A stretch of DNA of 64,000 nucleotides from Yoonia sp. I 8.24 (lineage in GTDB: Bacteria > Pseudomonadota > Alphaproteobacteria > Rhodobacterales > Rhodobacteraceae). This document shows, in pieces, positions 9,691-17,836 of this stretch. Positions within the stretch are counted from its first letter, which is position 1; every line of letters begins with the position of its first letter. Position numbers and translations under genes: made by a program. The stretch is taken from positions 124,001 through 188,000 of the forward strand of contig NZ_JACXGQ010000007.1 in the NCBI RefSeq assembly GCF_022096995.1, written 5' to 3'. The notes beneath the pieces are model-generated. The model saw only the letters and a program-made list of their open reading frames with translations, was not told the DNA's origin and made no database searches.

Positions 9691-10440
9691 ATGGCTGGCC
9701 ACTCCAAATGGGCGAATATTCAGCACCGCAAAGGGCGTCAGGATAAACTGCGCTCCAAGCTGTTTTCAAAGCTTGCCAAAGAAATCACCGTGGCCGCCAA
9801 GATGGGCGACCCCGACCCCGATAAAAACCCACGTCTGCGGATGGCTGTGAAAGAAGCCAAATCCAGCTCTGTGCCCAAGGATGTGATCGACCGCGCGATT
9901 AAAAAATCGCAAGCGGGCGAAGGCGAAAACTACGATGAAATCCGCTATGAAGGCTACGGCCCCGGTGGGATCGCCGTGATCGTCGAAGCGATGACCGATA
10001 ACCGCAACCGGACCGCCTCAACCGTGCGTTCTACGTTCTCAAAGAACGGCGGGAACTTGGGCGAAACCGGTTCTGTCGGGTTTATGTTCGATCGCACCGG
10101 CGAAGTGGTTTATCCCGCATCTGTGGGCGACGCAGACACCGTCATGATGGCCGCGATTGAAGCGGGTGCGGACGATGTGCAAAGCGACGAAGAATCCCAT
10201 GTGATCTATTGCGCTGACACTGATTTGAATGACGTGTCCACCGCGCTTGAGGCCGAATTGGGCGAGTCAGAATCGACCAAATTAATCTGGAAGCCGAACA
10301 TGACCACAGAAGTGGACGTCGAAGGGCTGACCAAATTGATGAAGCTGATCGACCTGCTTGAAGACGATGACGACATCCAACGCGTCACCGCCAACTTTGA
10401 AGCCTCAGACGAGGTGATGTCCGCATTTGCTGAAGCGTAA
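9691..10440 (+). CDS. YebC/PmpR-family protein
   Basis: Conserved cytoplasmic protein of 249 residues that begins [18 protein letters not shown], the invariant YebC start. It carries the family blocks [35 protein letters not shown] and [19 protein letters not shown]. Members act as DNA-binding regulators (PmpR) or in translation of difficult proline-rich stretches (YeeN/TACO1-type work). The alphaproteobacterial role is usually unnamed, often sitting by ruvC, which is absent here. A good ribosome-binding stretch (GACGAGG) precedes the ATG. Confidence 0.93.
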   Translation: MAGHSKWANIQHRKGRQDKLRSKLFSKLAKEITVAAKMGDPDPDKNPRLRMAVKEAKSSSVPKDVIDRAIKKSQAGEGENYDEIRYEGYGPGGIAVIVEAMTDNRNRTASTVRSTFSKNGGNLGETGSVGFMFDRTGEVVYPASVGDADTVMMAAIEAGADDVQSDEESHVIYCADTDLNDVSTALEAELGESESTKLIWKPNMTTEVDVEGLTKLMKLIDLLEDDDDIQRVTANFEASDEVMSAFAEA

Positions 10441-10443
10441 TCT

Positions 10444-11154
10444 TTAGCAAACCACCATCTCAGGTTCATATTCCACAATAATGTCCCGGCCGCGCAGCAG
10501 TTCATGTTGGGCGGCCAATGCATCTTCACCCCAAGGTTCGGCTGTACCAACGCGTTTAAGGCTTCTGACCTGCAAAAGCGGCGTTAAATCTGTCACGGGC
10601 GCATAGGCTATCTCAAGCGTTTCTAGCGCGCGGTGCCCCCGTAACGGCCCCAAATCTGCAACATCCGAGCGCGAAATATCAAGGTTCTTGAGCTTCGGCA
10701 GGTTACGCACAAAACTGATATCGGTCAGACTATTTTCGCCAATCGCCAGTTCTTCAAGATTGTGCAATGACGTCAGGCTACCGATATCGGTGAAATCCGT
10801 GTTCTGAATGTGTAGCAACCGCAGATTTGGAAAGTTGGAAAGCGGGGTTAAATCGCTCACATTTGTCGATCCGATGTGCAGTTCTTCCAGCCCTGTCAGC
10901 CCGGCGATATCATTCAAATCGCTGAAATCCGTGTAGCTGATCATCAGCACCTTGAGGTGGGTCATGTCGTTCAACACGGTATAGTCAGCGATGCCCGTGC
11001 CATCCAAATCTAGTGTTGTGCACTGCACGGCGGCGCAATCCGTGACCTTCGCCATCGCTTCTTCGGCGCGTTGTGCAGCGCGCATTTCGGCGGTCTCTTC
11101 TGGTTGGCAAGCTGCTAAAAATAGGACCGCGCCCAATAGGGTCAAATATCGCAT
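10444..11154 (-). CDS. leucine-rich-repeat lipoprotein
   Basis: A 236-residue probable lipoprotein of unknown function. It starts MRYLTLLGAVLFLAACQPEE, a signal peptide ending in the lipobox LAAC. The second ATG (11154) is chosen because GAGGA lies six bases before it; the ATG 18 bases upstream has no such site. After about 60 residues it has five to six tandem 22-residue internalin-like LRRs, for example LEELHIGSTNVSDLTPLSNF and LKNLDISRSDVADLGPL. The protein then ends in a short cap. It probably lies at the periplasmic face of the envelope as a protein-binding scaffold. It is convergent with yebC-like and likely in one transcript behind the cyclo-ligase. Confidence 0.82.
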   Translation of the reverse strand: MRYLTLLGAVLFLAACQPEETAEMRAAQRAEEAMAKVTDCAAVQCTTLDLDGTGIADYTVLNDMTHLKVLMISYTDFSDLNDIAGLTGLEELHIGSTNVSDLTPLSNFPNLRLLHIQNTDFTDIGSLTSLHNLEELAIGENSLTDISFVRNLPKLKNLDISRSDVADLGPLRGHRALETLEIAYAPVTDLTPLLQVRSLKRVGTAEPWGEDALAAQHELLRGRDIIVEYEPEMVVC

Positions 11155-11187
11155 CTCAAATCCTCGCATCAATAATATGCAGGGATA

Positions 11188-11739
11188 TTAGCGTGAATCC
11201 GGCGTGATGATACCTTTTTCGGTGACGATCAGGTCAAGCGGTTGGTCTGTGGGCTCAAGCGGCAGCGCGCTATCCTCTTGTGCTGCATAGGCAAATCCGA
11301 TGGCCATTGTCGGGCGTTGGGCGCGCAACTGTTCCAATGTCCGGTCGTAAAATCCACCACCATAGCCCAGCCGCCCACCGTGCGAATCAAAGGCCACCAG
11401 CGGCACGATTACGATTTCGGGCTGCATCCATGCCCCTGTTTCAGGGATTTGCGCGCCAAAGGCCCCTTTAACCATCGTGCTGTCGGGTTCCCACAGCCGA
11501 AACTGTAATGGCTGGCCATCTGCGATGATCACGGGGACGCCAATAGGCCCATGTGCGGCGGCTTCGTCCATTGCGGGCAGCGGGTTGATCTCAGTACGCA
11601 TTGGCATGTAGCCCGCCAACGGCACGCCCCGGTAGCCAGCCAAAACTTCGCTTAGATACCCTGCACTTGCCTTTGCGTCAGCGTGGGCTTTCTTGCGCCG
11701 CGCAAATGCGGCCTGACGGGCGGCGGTTTTATCCATCAT
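11188..11739 (-). CDS. 5-formyltetrahydrofolate cyclo-ligase
   Basis: Converts 5-formyl-THF plus ATP to 5,10-methenyl-THF in the cytosol. The 183-residue protein shows the family blocks LAGYMPMRTEINPLPAM (substrate and nucleotide region), the central PEIVIVPLVAFDSHGGRLGYGGGFYDRTL (LGYGGGYYDR-type glycine-rich ATP loop), and AIGFAYAAQE. The start at 11739 creates a four-base ATGA overlap with the mgtE stop, implying translational coupling. The length is normal. The association with mgtE has no obvious metabolic meaning except that the enzyme needs Mg-ATP. Confidence 0.9.
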   Translation of the reverse strand: MMDKTAARQAAFARRKKAHADAKASAGYLSEVLAGYRGVPLAGYMPMRTEINPLPAMDEAAAHGPIGVPVIIADGQPLQFRLWEPDSTMVKGAFGAQIPETGAWMQPEIVIVPLVAFDSHGGRLGYGGGFYDRTLEQLRAQRPTMAIGFAYAAQEDSALPLEPTDQPLDLIVTEKGIITPDSR

Positions 11740-13109
11740 AGCAACCACATCGCAGCAAGTCCGAGAAAGGCAAAGAACCCGACCACATCGGTTACGGTCG
11801 TCACAAAGGCACCAGAGGCCAAGGCAGGGTCAATGCGAAAGCGTTCCAGCATCACTGGTATCACTGTACCCGCAAGCCCTGCGACCACCATATTGATGAT
11901 CATCGCCACACCAATCACCGCGCCAAGCATCGGCGACCCAAACCACAAAATCCCAACCGCGCCCATCACCAGCGCGAATATCAGCCCGTTGATCAGCCCC
12001 ACTAAAACCTCACGTCGGATCACCCGCCAGACGTTGGCAGCGGTCAAATCGCGGGTAGCAATCGCGCGCACCGCCACCGTGAGTGATTGCGTGCCCGCGT
12101 TCCCGCCCATCGAGGCGACAATCGGCATCAAAACGGCCAGCGCAACAAGCCCGGCAATCGTATCTTCGAACAATGAAATCACCAGCGATGCAAAAATCGC
12201 CGTGACCAAATTCACAGCCAGCCAAGGGAACCGCTGTTTGGTCGTTTCAATCACCCGGTCAGACAGTGACCCTTCGCCGACACCCGCAAGGCGCAAGATA
12301 TCTTCTTCGGCTTCTTCTTCCAAAAACGCCATCGCATCATCAATGGTAATCACCCCGACAATCCGCCCGTCGTCATCGACAACAGGGGCGGTAATCATGT
12401 GGTAGTGGTTGATCGCTTGGGCCACGTCTTCGACGTCTTGTGTGACATGAAAGGTGCGGAATGTGTCTTCGACCAAATCGACCAAGGGCACATCGCGCGC
12501 ATGGCTTAGAATACGACCCAGCGTGACATAGCCGACCGCCTTGAGCCGCGCATCGACCATAATCACGTGGTAAAACTGATCGGGCAGCACAATATCCGAA
12601 CGCATATAATCGATCGCTTCGCCAACCGACCAATGTTCAGGCACACGCACCAATTCGGATTGCATATGCCGCCCGGCAGATTCTTCGGGGTAGGACAGCG
12701 CCTGTTCGACGACCACCCGATCACCAGCGTCAAGCGCCTCTAGCACGGCCTCTTGCTGGTCATCACCCAGATACTCGACCAGATCGACGACATCATCGCT
12801 TTCCAGGTCGCGCACCGCATCGGCCAATTCGGCGGGCGCAAGCTGCTCTATGACTTCTTCACGCAGGCTTTCGTGCAGTTCCGACAGGGTATCCCCGTCC
12901 AGCCCACCTTTCCACACCGTGATCAGATCGCGCCGGTCACGGCTGTCGATCTGTTCAATCAAATGGGCGATATCGGCCGGGTGTAGCGGGTCAAGCAGCG
13001 CATCAACGGTTGGCGCATCTTTTGCCTCAACCGCTGCAAGAACATCGGCCAGCAAACGATCGGTGATACCAAAGGTTTCGTCTTCGGAGATATCGGTTTG
13101 CTCTGCCAT
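11736..13109 (-). CDS. mgtE: magnesium transporter MgtE
   Basis: Mg2+ channel of the inner membrane, 457 residues and full length. It has the N-terminal superhelical domain (about 30-135, with repeated VDLVEYLGDDQQEAVLEAL-type helices). Two CBS domains follow (about 140-265, including YVTLGRILSHARDVPLVDLV and APVVDDDGRIVGVITIDDA). A connecting helix leads to five membrane spans with the pore segment MPIVASMGGNAGTQSLTVAVRA. Acidic clusters in the N and CBS domains fit Mg2+ gating. It is the first gene of mgtE, cyclo-ligase, LRR lipoprotein. The 100 bases to the divergent guanine deaminase are too short for a full Mg riboswitch. Confidence 0.94.
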   Translation of the reverse strand: MAEQTDISEDETFGITDRLLADVLAAVEAKDAPTVDALLDPLHPADIAHLIEQIDSRDRRDLITVWKGGLDGDTLSELHESLREEVIEQLAPAELADAVRDLESDDVVDLVEYLGDDQQEAVLEALDAGDRVVVEQALSYPEESAGRHMQSELVRVPEHWSVGEAIDYMRSDIVLPDQFYHVIMVDARLKAVGYVTLGRILSHARDVPLVDLVEDTFRTFHVTQDVEDVAQAINHYHMITAPVVDDDGRIVGVITIDDAMAFLEEEAEEDILRLAGVGEGSLSDRVIETTKQRFPWLAVNLVTAIFASLVISLFEDTIAGLVALAVLMPIVASMGGNAGTQSLTVAVRAIATRDLTAANVWRVIRREVLVGLINGLIFALVMGAVGILWFGSPMLGAVIGVAMIINMVVAGLAGTVIPVMLERFRIDPALASGAFVTTVTDVVGFFAFLGLAAMWLL

Positions 13110-13209
13110 GATCTGCCCTCGCTACCGCGTTCAACATAGCCGATCACGACCAGTCCGCAATGTCATTTCAGCGATTTACCCGGCTCTGGCGCGCCCTTAT
13201 GGTTGGGCC

Positions 13210-14499
13210 ATGACAAAACAACTTCTTCTTGGCCAAACGCTTGGCTTTTCGGGTAATCCTTTGACCGGGGATTGGCGCGATGCGGTGAATGTCGACAGCG
13301 CGGGTGCGGTGCTGATCGAAGGCGACCGGATTGCGCAAATTGGCCCCGCCAGCGCCCTACGCGCTGCCCACCCTGATGCCCCTGTCACCGATTATGGGGA
13401 TGCGCTGATCAGCGCGGGCTTTGTCGATGCGCATATGCACTATCCCCAAACAGGAATGATCGCGAGTTGGGGCAAACAGCTGATTGATTGGCTGAACACC
13501 TATACTTTCCCCGAAGAGGCGCGGTTCGGCGATCCGGCTTACGCTGATGAAATTGCGGGGCGCACGCTTGATCTGGCACTTGATCATGGCACCACCACGC
13601 TCACCAGTTTTTGCACCATCCACCCTGCAAGTGTGGATGCGTTTTTTGGGGCCGCATCCGCGCGCAATATGGCCGTGATCGCCGGCAAAACTTGTATGGA
13701 CCGCAACGCACCTGACAACCTGCAAGACACGCCGCAATCGGCCTATGACGATAGCAAATCCCTGCTTGAGAAATGGCACGGCGTCGGGCGCGCGCAATAT
13801 GCGATCACCCCGCGATTTTCGCCGACATCTACGCCCGAACAACTCGTGGCCTTGGGCGCGCTTTGGGCAGAGCACCCCAATTGCCTGATGCAAACGCACC
13901 TAAGCGAGCAGCTCCCTGAAATTGAATGGGTGCAAGGGCTATTCCCGGAAGCCCGTGATTATCTCGATACCTACGAATCCTATGGGTTACTGGGTGAAAG
14001 GGGGCTGTACGGCCACGCCATCCACCTAACGCCACGCGAGATTGACCGCTTGCGTGAGGTCGGCGCCGCTGTGGTGCATTGCCCCACGTCGAATACATTT
14101 ATTGGGTCGGGCCTGTTTGATCTCATGGGGTTGGCAAAGGCTGGATTATCGATTGGCCTTGCGACAGACACCGGTGGCGGATCGTCGTTTTCTATGCTGC
14201 GGACCATGGCTGCCGCCTATGAGATCGGGCAATTGCGCGGCATGGCGCTGCATCCTGCACAGCTGATGTGGTTGGCCACCGAAGGGTCCGCGCAAGCGCT
14301 ACATATGTCTGGGAAAATCGGCCATTTGGGTGCCGGGGCCATGGCCGATATTACCGTGCTTGATCTGGCATCAACACGCGCAATCAGCCAACGTCACGCG
14401 CGTGCGACAGATATTTGGGACGCCCTGTTCCCGACCATTATGATGGGCGACGACAGGGCAATCCGCGATGTATACGTAGCTGGAAAACGGCGGGCTTAG
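13210..14499 (+). CDS. guaD: guanine deaminase
   Basis: Zn-dependent hydrolysis of guanine to xanthine and ammonia. The 429-residue protein starts MTKQLLLGQTLGFSGNPL. The reading frame is open upstream to 12850, but that part lies inside mgtE on the other strand and has no family similarity. Amidohydrolase metal residues lie in GFVDAHMHYPQTG (HxH), QTHLSEQLPEIEW (His), the YGHAIHL region and ATDTGGGSSFSML (final Asp). The segment SWGKQLIDWLNTYTFPEEARF is characteristic of guanine deaminases. With the deaminase at 14979-16313 it suggests purine salvage or catabolism. Its TAG overlaps the convergent lipoprotein stop in a shared TTAG. Confidence 0.93.
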   Translation: MTKQLLLGQTLGFSGNPLTGDWRDAVNVDSAGAVLIEGDRIAQIGPASALRAAHPDAPVTDYGDALISAGFVDAHMHYPQTGMIASWGKQLIDWLNTYTFPEEARFGDPAYADEIAGRTLDLALDHGTTTLTSFCTIHPASVDAFFGAASARNMAVIAGKTCMDRNAPDNLQDTPQSAYDDSKSLLEKWHGVGRAQYAITPRFSPTSTPEQLVALGALWAEHPNCLMQTHLSEQLPEIEWVQGLFPEARDYLDTYESYGLLGERGLYGHAIHLTPREIDRLREVGAAVVHCPTSNTFIGSGLFDLMGLAKAGLSIGLATDTGGGSSFSMLRTMAAAYEIGQLRGMALHPAQLMWLATEGSAQALHMSGKIGHLGAGAMADITVLDLASTRAISQRHARATDIWDALFPTIMMGDDRAIRDVYVAGKRRA

Positions 14500-14969
14500 C
14501 AGCCTGCCGCAAAGACAGTAACCCAGGTATTACCTGCGCGGCCAAGGCCGTAGCGAATGTAGCGGTTGCCTAACATGTTGGTGCGGTGACCCGCTGAATC
14601 GCGCCATGCGGCAAAGACGCTTGCGTCAGTTTGTTGGCCCTGCGCAATGTTTTCAGCGGCGGCACCCGGGCGACACCCACCAGCACGCATCCGTTGCGAC
14701 AAGGTCGCCCCATTGGGGCCGCCGGGCGAGGCATGCCCAAAGTAATTGCGGTTGACCATATCTTCGGCATGGGCTTGCGCAATCGCAGTGAGCATCGCGC
14801 TCGCATGGATTTCAGCAACGCCATTGGCCGCACGGAACTGATTCAAATCACTGTGAAATTGTCCTGATACAGGCGCCGACCGGGTCGAAGCCGCAGTGGT
14901 TGGTGCAGAAACAGTACAGGCCGCAAGCGAGGCAACGGCACATGCCAACAACAATTTTTGAATAAGCAA
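14496..14969 (-). CDS. CAP (SCP/PR-1)-domain lipoprotein
   Basis: 157-residue exported protein with signal MLIQKLLLACAVASLAACTV and lipobox LAAC. One CAP domain (about 40-155) contains AQAHAEDMVNRNYFGHASP, AENIAQGQ and WRDSAGHRTNMLGNRYIRYG, the conserved His/Glu-lined cleft of the family. Bacterial CAP proteins have no agreed activity; lipid or ligand binding in the periplasm is the usual proposal. It sits between guaD and the second deaminase but is probably unrelated to them. A paralogue lies at 36277-36753. Confidence 0.87.
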   Translation of the reverse strand: MLIQKLLLACAVASLAACTVSAPTTAASTRSAPVSGQFHSDLNQFRAANGVAEIHASAMLTAIAQAHAEDMVNRNYFGHASPGGPNGATLSQRMRAGGCRPGAAAENIAQGQQTDASVFAAWRDSAGHRTNMLGNRYIRYGLGRAGNTWVTVFAAGC

Positions 14970-14978
14970 TGCACTCTC

Positions 14979-16313
14979 CTAATCTAGTAGCTTTCGCGCC
15001 AAATCGTTTTGACGGCGGATCATCGCGCCCAGATTAACGGTTGTCATTTGACCATCTGACACGACTTGTTTGCCTTCTACAAACAAATCACGGGTTTTTT
15101 GTGGCCCTGCTAAGACAAGTGCGGCAGGGTCCCAAGACCCTGCATTTTCAACGGTTTGTGCATCCCAAAGTGCGATGTCCGCACGCATACCTACCGCAAT
15201 CTGGCCACAATCATCACGCCCTAAAACCTGCGCGCCGCCACGCGTCGCAATTTCAAGCGCCTCGCGCGCTGACATTGCGTCGGCCCCGTTTTGCACCCGC
15301 TGCAACAGCATGGTTTGGCGGGCCTCGCCTATCAGATTCCCGATATCGTTGCTTGCAGACCCGTCAACACCCAACCCAACATTTACCCCCGCATCACGCA
15401 TCGCGCGTACCGGCGCGATGCCAGACCCAAGCCGGCAGTTAGAGCACGGACAATGCGCGACGCCCGTGCGACTGCGGGCGAACAGATCAATCTCTTGCCC
15501 GTCAAGCTTCACGCAATGCGCGTGCCAGACGTCATCCCCTGTCCAGCCAAGGTCTTCGGCATATTGGCCGGGACGACATCCAAATTTTTCAAGGGAATAG
15601 GCAATATCTTCATCGTTTTCGGCCAGATGCGTATGCATCATCACGCCCTTGTCACGCGCCAAGATCGCCGCATCGCGCATCAGATCACGGCTGACGGAAA
15701 ACGGGCTGCAAGGGGCCACGCCCACGCGCACCATCGCACCGGGATTGGGGTCGTGAAACGCGTCAATGACCCGGATACTGTCTTGCAGGATGGCGTTTTC
15801 ATCTTCGACCAAACTATCGGGTGGCAACCCACCATCGCTTTCGCCAATGCTCATCGCGCCGCGCGTCGCGTGGAACCGCAAACCGACCTCTTGGGCAGCG
15901 GCAATCGTGTCATCCAACCGCGACCCGTTGGGATAAAGATACAGGTGATCAGACGTGAGCGTGCAGCCCGACAGCGCCAATTCGGCAAGGCCAACTTGGG
16001 CCGACACAAACATTTCCTCGGGCCCGAAACGCGCCCAAATCGGATAGAGCCGTTGCAGCCAGCCGAACAGCAGCGCGTCTTGCGCGCCGGGTACAGCACG
16101 GGTCAACGTTTGATAAAGATGATGGTGCGTATTCACCAGCCCCGGCGTCGCGATCGCGCCACTGGCGTCAACGGTCTGGCCTTGCGTTGATAGACCCTGC
16201 CCGACCGCCGCGATCACAGCGTCTTTGATCAAAATATCTGCGCCTTTTAATTCGCGGCGCGCATCATCCATCGTCAGAATGACGTCAGCATTTTTGATCA
16301 GCGTTTCAGTCAT
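14979..16313 (-). CDS. 8-oxoguanine deaminase-like amidohydrolase
   Basis: A 444-residue member of the COG0402 amidohydrolases, closest in motif style to 8-oxoguanine deaminases and AtzB/TrzN hydrolases. It starts MTETLIKNADVILTMDD; this ATG overlaps the hisN stop by eight bases, so the longer upstream frame is rejected. Metal residues lie in GLVNTHHHLYQTLTRAVPG, HTHLAENDEDIAY, WHAHCVKLDG and GVDGSASNDIGN. The second motif VSRDLMRDAAILARDKG and GSRLDDTIAAAQEVGLRFHATRG are typical of the 8-oxoG deaminase branch. Reaction by that assignment: 8-oxoguanine to urate plus ammonia. Substrate certainty is moderate. Confidence 0.8.
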   Translation of the reverse strand: MTETLIKNADVILTMDDARRELKGADILIKDAVIAAVGQGLSTQGQTVDASGAIATPGLVNTHHHLYQTLTRAVPGAQDALLFGWLQRLYPIWARFGPEEMFVSAQVGLAELALSGCTLTSDHLYLYPNGSRLDDTIAAAQEVGLRFHATRGAMSIGESDGGLPPDSLVEDENAILQDSIRVIDAFHDPNPGAMVRVGVAPCSPFSVSRDLMRDAAILARDKGVMMHTHLAENDEDIAYSLEKFGCRPGQYAEDLGWTGDDVWHAHCVKLDGQEIDLFARSRTGVAHCPCSNCRLGSGIAPVRAMRDAGVNVGLGVDGSASNDIGNLIGEARQTMLLQRVQNGADAMSAREALEIATRGGAQVLGRDDCGQIAVGMRADIALWDAQTVENAGSWDPAALVLAGPQKTRDLFVEGKQVVSDGQMTTVNLGAMIRRQNDLARKLLD

Positions 16314-17115
16314 CGATTGCTTCCTGCAATATAGCCAGTGCTTGCGCATGGATTTCCCGGTTCGCAGCTGCCAGCACCTGACCACCTTGGTGCGCAGGCC
16401 CGCCTGCCCAATCGGTGACAATCCCGCCTGCGGCGTGGATCACTGCAATCGGGGCTTGGATGTCATAAGCGTTCAGGCCTGCTTCGATTACCAGATCAAC
16501 TTGCCCTGCGGCCAACAGCGCGTAGCCGTAACAATCCATTCCGTAACGGGTCAGCTTGGCGCGTTTGGCAACGGTGTGAAATGCGTTTTCTTCGGCCTCA
16601 GTACCCACTTCGGGGAAGGTAGACAAAAGGATCGCATCAGACAGTTCGCGCGCGGGCAAGGTCGCAAGCGGTTGGGTGCCCATGGGCCCATCAACTTCGG
16701 CGACACCAAAGCCACCAGCAAAACGTTCGCCAATAAACGGCTGATCAATCAACCCAAACAAGGGGCCGTTTTCATCTGCAACTGAAATCAAAACTCCCCA
16801 AGTCGGGGTGCCACTAATATAGCCGCGAGTGCCATCGATTGGGTCCAAGACCCATTTCAGCCCAGATGTGCCAGAGGTTGCACCAAATTCTTCGCCTAAT
16901 ATCGCGTCATGCGGGCGTTCAGCCTTAAGGATCGCGCGCATCGCTTGTTCAGCAGCACGGTCCGCAACCGTAACGGGATCAAACCCTTGCACGCCCTTAT
17001 CTTGCGCAACCAATCCGGGCGTTCGAAAGTGCGTTAGAGTTTCAGGTCGGGCCGCATCCGCAAGCAGATGTGCGACGCGGATCAGCTCGGCCTGAAGGTT
17101 ACTATCAATCGTCAT
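16306..17115 (-). CDS. hisN: histidinol-phosphatase, inositol-monophosphatase type
   Basis: Mg-dependent phosphatase, 269 residues, of the HisN/IMPase fold; in Actinobacteria and Alphaproteobacteria this branch completes histidinol phosphate dephosphorylation. Metal motifs are AILGEEFG (Glu), WVLDPIDGTRGYISG (DPIDGT) and NAYDIQAPIAVIHAAGGIVTDW (final Asp). The start MTIDSNLQAELIRVAH at 17115 is preferred to a longer frame that would include the palindrome at 17142-17156. It is coupled to the downstream deaminase by an eight-base overlap. No other his genes are nearby, so the specific substrate is from subfamily resemblance. Confidence 0.84.
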   Translation of the reverse strand: MTIDSNLQAELIRVAHLLADAARPETLTHFRTPGLVAQDKGVQGFDPVTVADRAAEQAMRAILKAERPHDAILGEEFGATSGTSGLKWVLDPIDGTRGYISGTPTWGVLISVADENGPLFGLIDQPFIGERFAGGFGVAEVDGPMGTQPLATLPARELSDAILLSTFPEVGTEAEENAFHTVAKRAKLTRYGMDCYGYALLAAGQVDLVIEAGLNAYDIQAPIAVIHAAGGIVTDWAGGPAHQGGQVLAAANREIHAQALAILQEAIDD

Positions 17116-17141
17116 ATGATCTGTCCCGCCTGCAGCTTGTG

Positions 17142-17156
17142 TTACCAAAGCGGTAA
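17142..17156. promoter_or_regulatory. palindrome upstream of hisN (TTACC-N5-GGTAA)
   Basis: A perfect inverted repeat with five-base arms, extended to six by the outer G/C pair at 17141 and 17157, 26 bases upstream of the hisN start. A near-identical dyad lies at 17745-17758 before the quinone oxidoreductase. The small XRE regulator between them is the obvious candidate binder. This is inference from position and likeness only. Confidence 0.5.
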
Positions 17157-17186
17157 CGCGCTGCAGATGGGCAGGTCAAGGCGGCT

Positions 17187-17558
17187 TTAGGCCGCTTCGC
17201 TAAGAACGCGCGCTAGGTCAAACAGGCGACGGCGCTGGTTTTCAGGAATTGCATAGTAAGAACGCAACAATTCAAGTGCTTCTTTATCTGTCAGAATATC
17301 GCCGGGCATATTGCCGTTCGCCGTGTCAGCATCAGATTCTTGATCAAGTCCTTCAAAAAAGAAAGAAACAGGCACGTCCAGAACATTTGCGATATCCCAA
17401 AGCCGCGACGCGCTAACCCGGTTCATACCAGTTTCATATTTTTGGATTTGCTGGAATTTGATCCCAACATTTTCAGCCAATTGTTGCTGTGTCGTTCCGT
17501 TCATCCAACGGCGATGGCGAATGCGCTTGCCAACATGTACGTCTACCGGGTGTTTCAT
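17187..17558 (-). CDS. small XRE-family transcriptional regulator
   Basis: 123-residue DNA-binding protein. A Cro/CI-type helix-turn-helix fills residues 10-65 (RIRHRRWMNGTTQQQLAENV, then KFQQIQKYETGMNRVSASRL). It is followed by VLDVPVSFFFEGLD and a short C-terminal helix with LLRSYYAIPENQRRRLFDLARVL. This layout is very common in Roseobacters and rhizobia and lacks a ligand domain. ATG 17558 is used; a TTG one codon upstream is possible. Palindromes TTACC-N4/5-GGTAA occur on both sides (17142-17156 and 17745-17758), so autoregulation and control of hisN or the oxidoreductase are plausible. Confidence 0.87.
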   Translation of the reverse strand: MKHPVDVHVGKRIRHRRWMNGTTQQQLAENVGIKFQQIQKYETGMNRVSASRLWDIANVLDVPVSFFFEGLDQESDADTANGNMPGDILTDKEALELLRSYYAIPENQRRRLFDLARVLSEAA

Positions 17559-17744
17559 CAATCGTTCCTTCGTGCGGTTTTCTGCGGCAAATCACTAACC
17601 GCGTTATGAGTTTGGAGCGCAATGCGTACGAATGAACGCCCACATTTTGTCTCCGATACCCATGCATTGCACCTTCAAACAAGAACACGCAACGGTTGCA
17701 GCCCCTATCCTGCCCTTAAGGACAGGTTCAACCAGAAGAATTAG

Positions 17745-17758
17745 TTACCAAATGGTAA
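17745..17758. promoter_or_regulatory. palindrome upstream of the quinone oxidoreductase (TTACCA-AA-TGGTAA)
   Basis: A perfect six-base inverted repeat around an AA centre, about 80 bases before the oxidoreductase start and about 190 bases upstream of the XRE gene on the other strand. It shares the TTACC...GGTAA arms with the dyad at 17142-17156. It is likely an operator in the 278-base gap 17559-17836, which otherwise shows no gene. Confidence 0.52.
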
Positions 17759-17836
17759 AAAATTGAGCGAATTGAAGAGAGCTCCTTCGGTCTGATAAGC
17801 AAGATTTGTTAGTTCATGGGAGTGATTCGAAGTCAG

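Noticed and set aside
12850..13209. In-frame upstream extension of guanine deaminase by 120 codons
   Set aside because: Lies inside mgtE antisense, is Ser/Arg-rich and unlike any guanine deaminase; ATG 13210 matches the family start.
15291..16190. 299-codon plus-strand frame opposite the 8-oxoguanine-deaminase-like gene
   Set aside because: Arg/His-rich translation typical of a GC-driven shadow frame; the minus-strand gene has all metal motifs.
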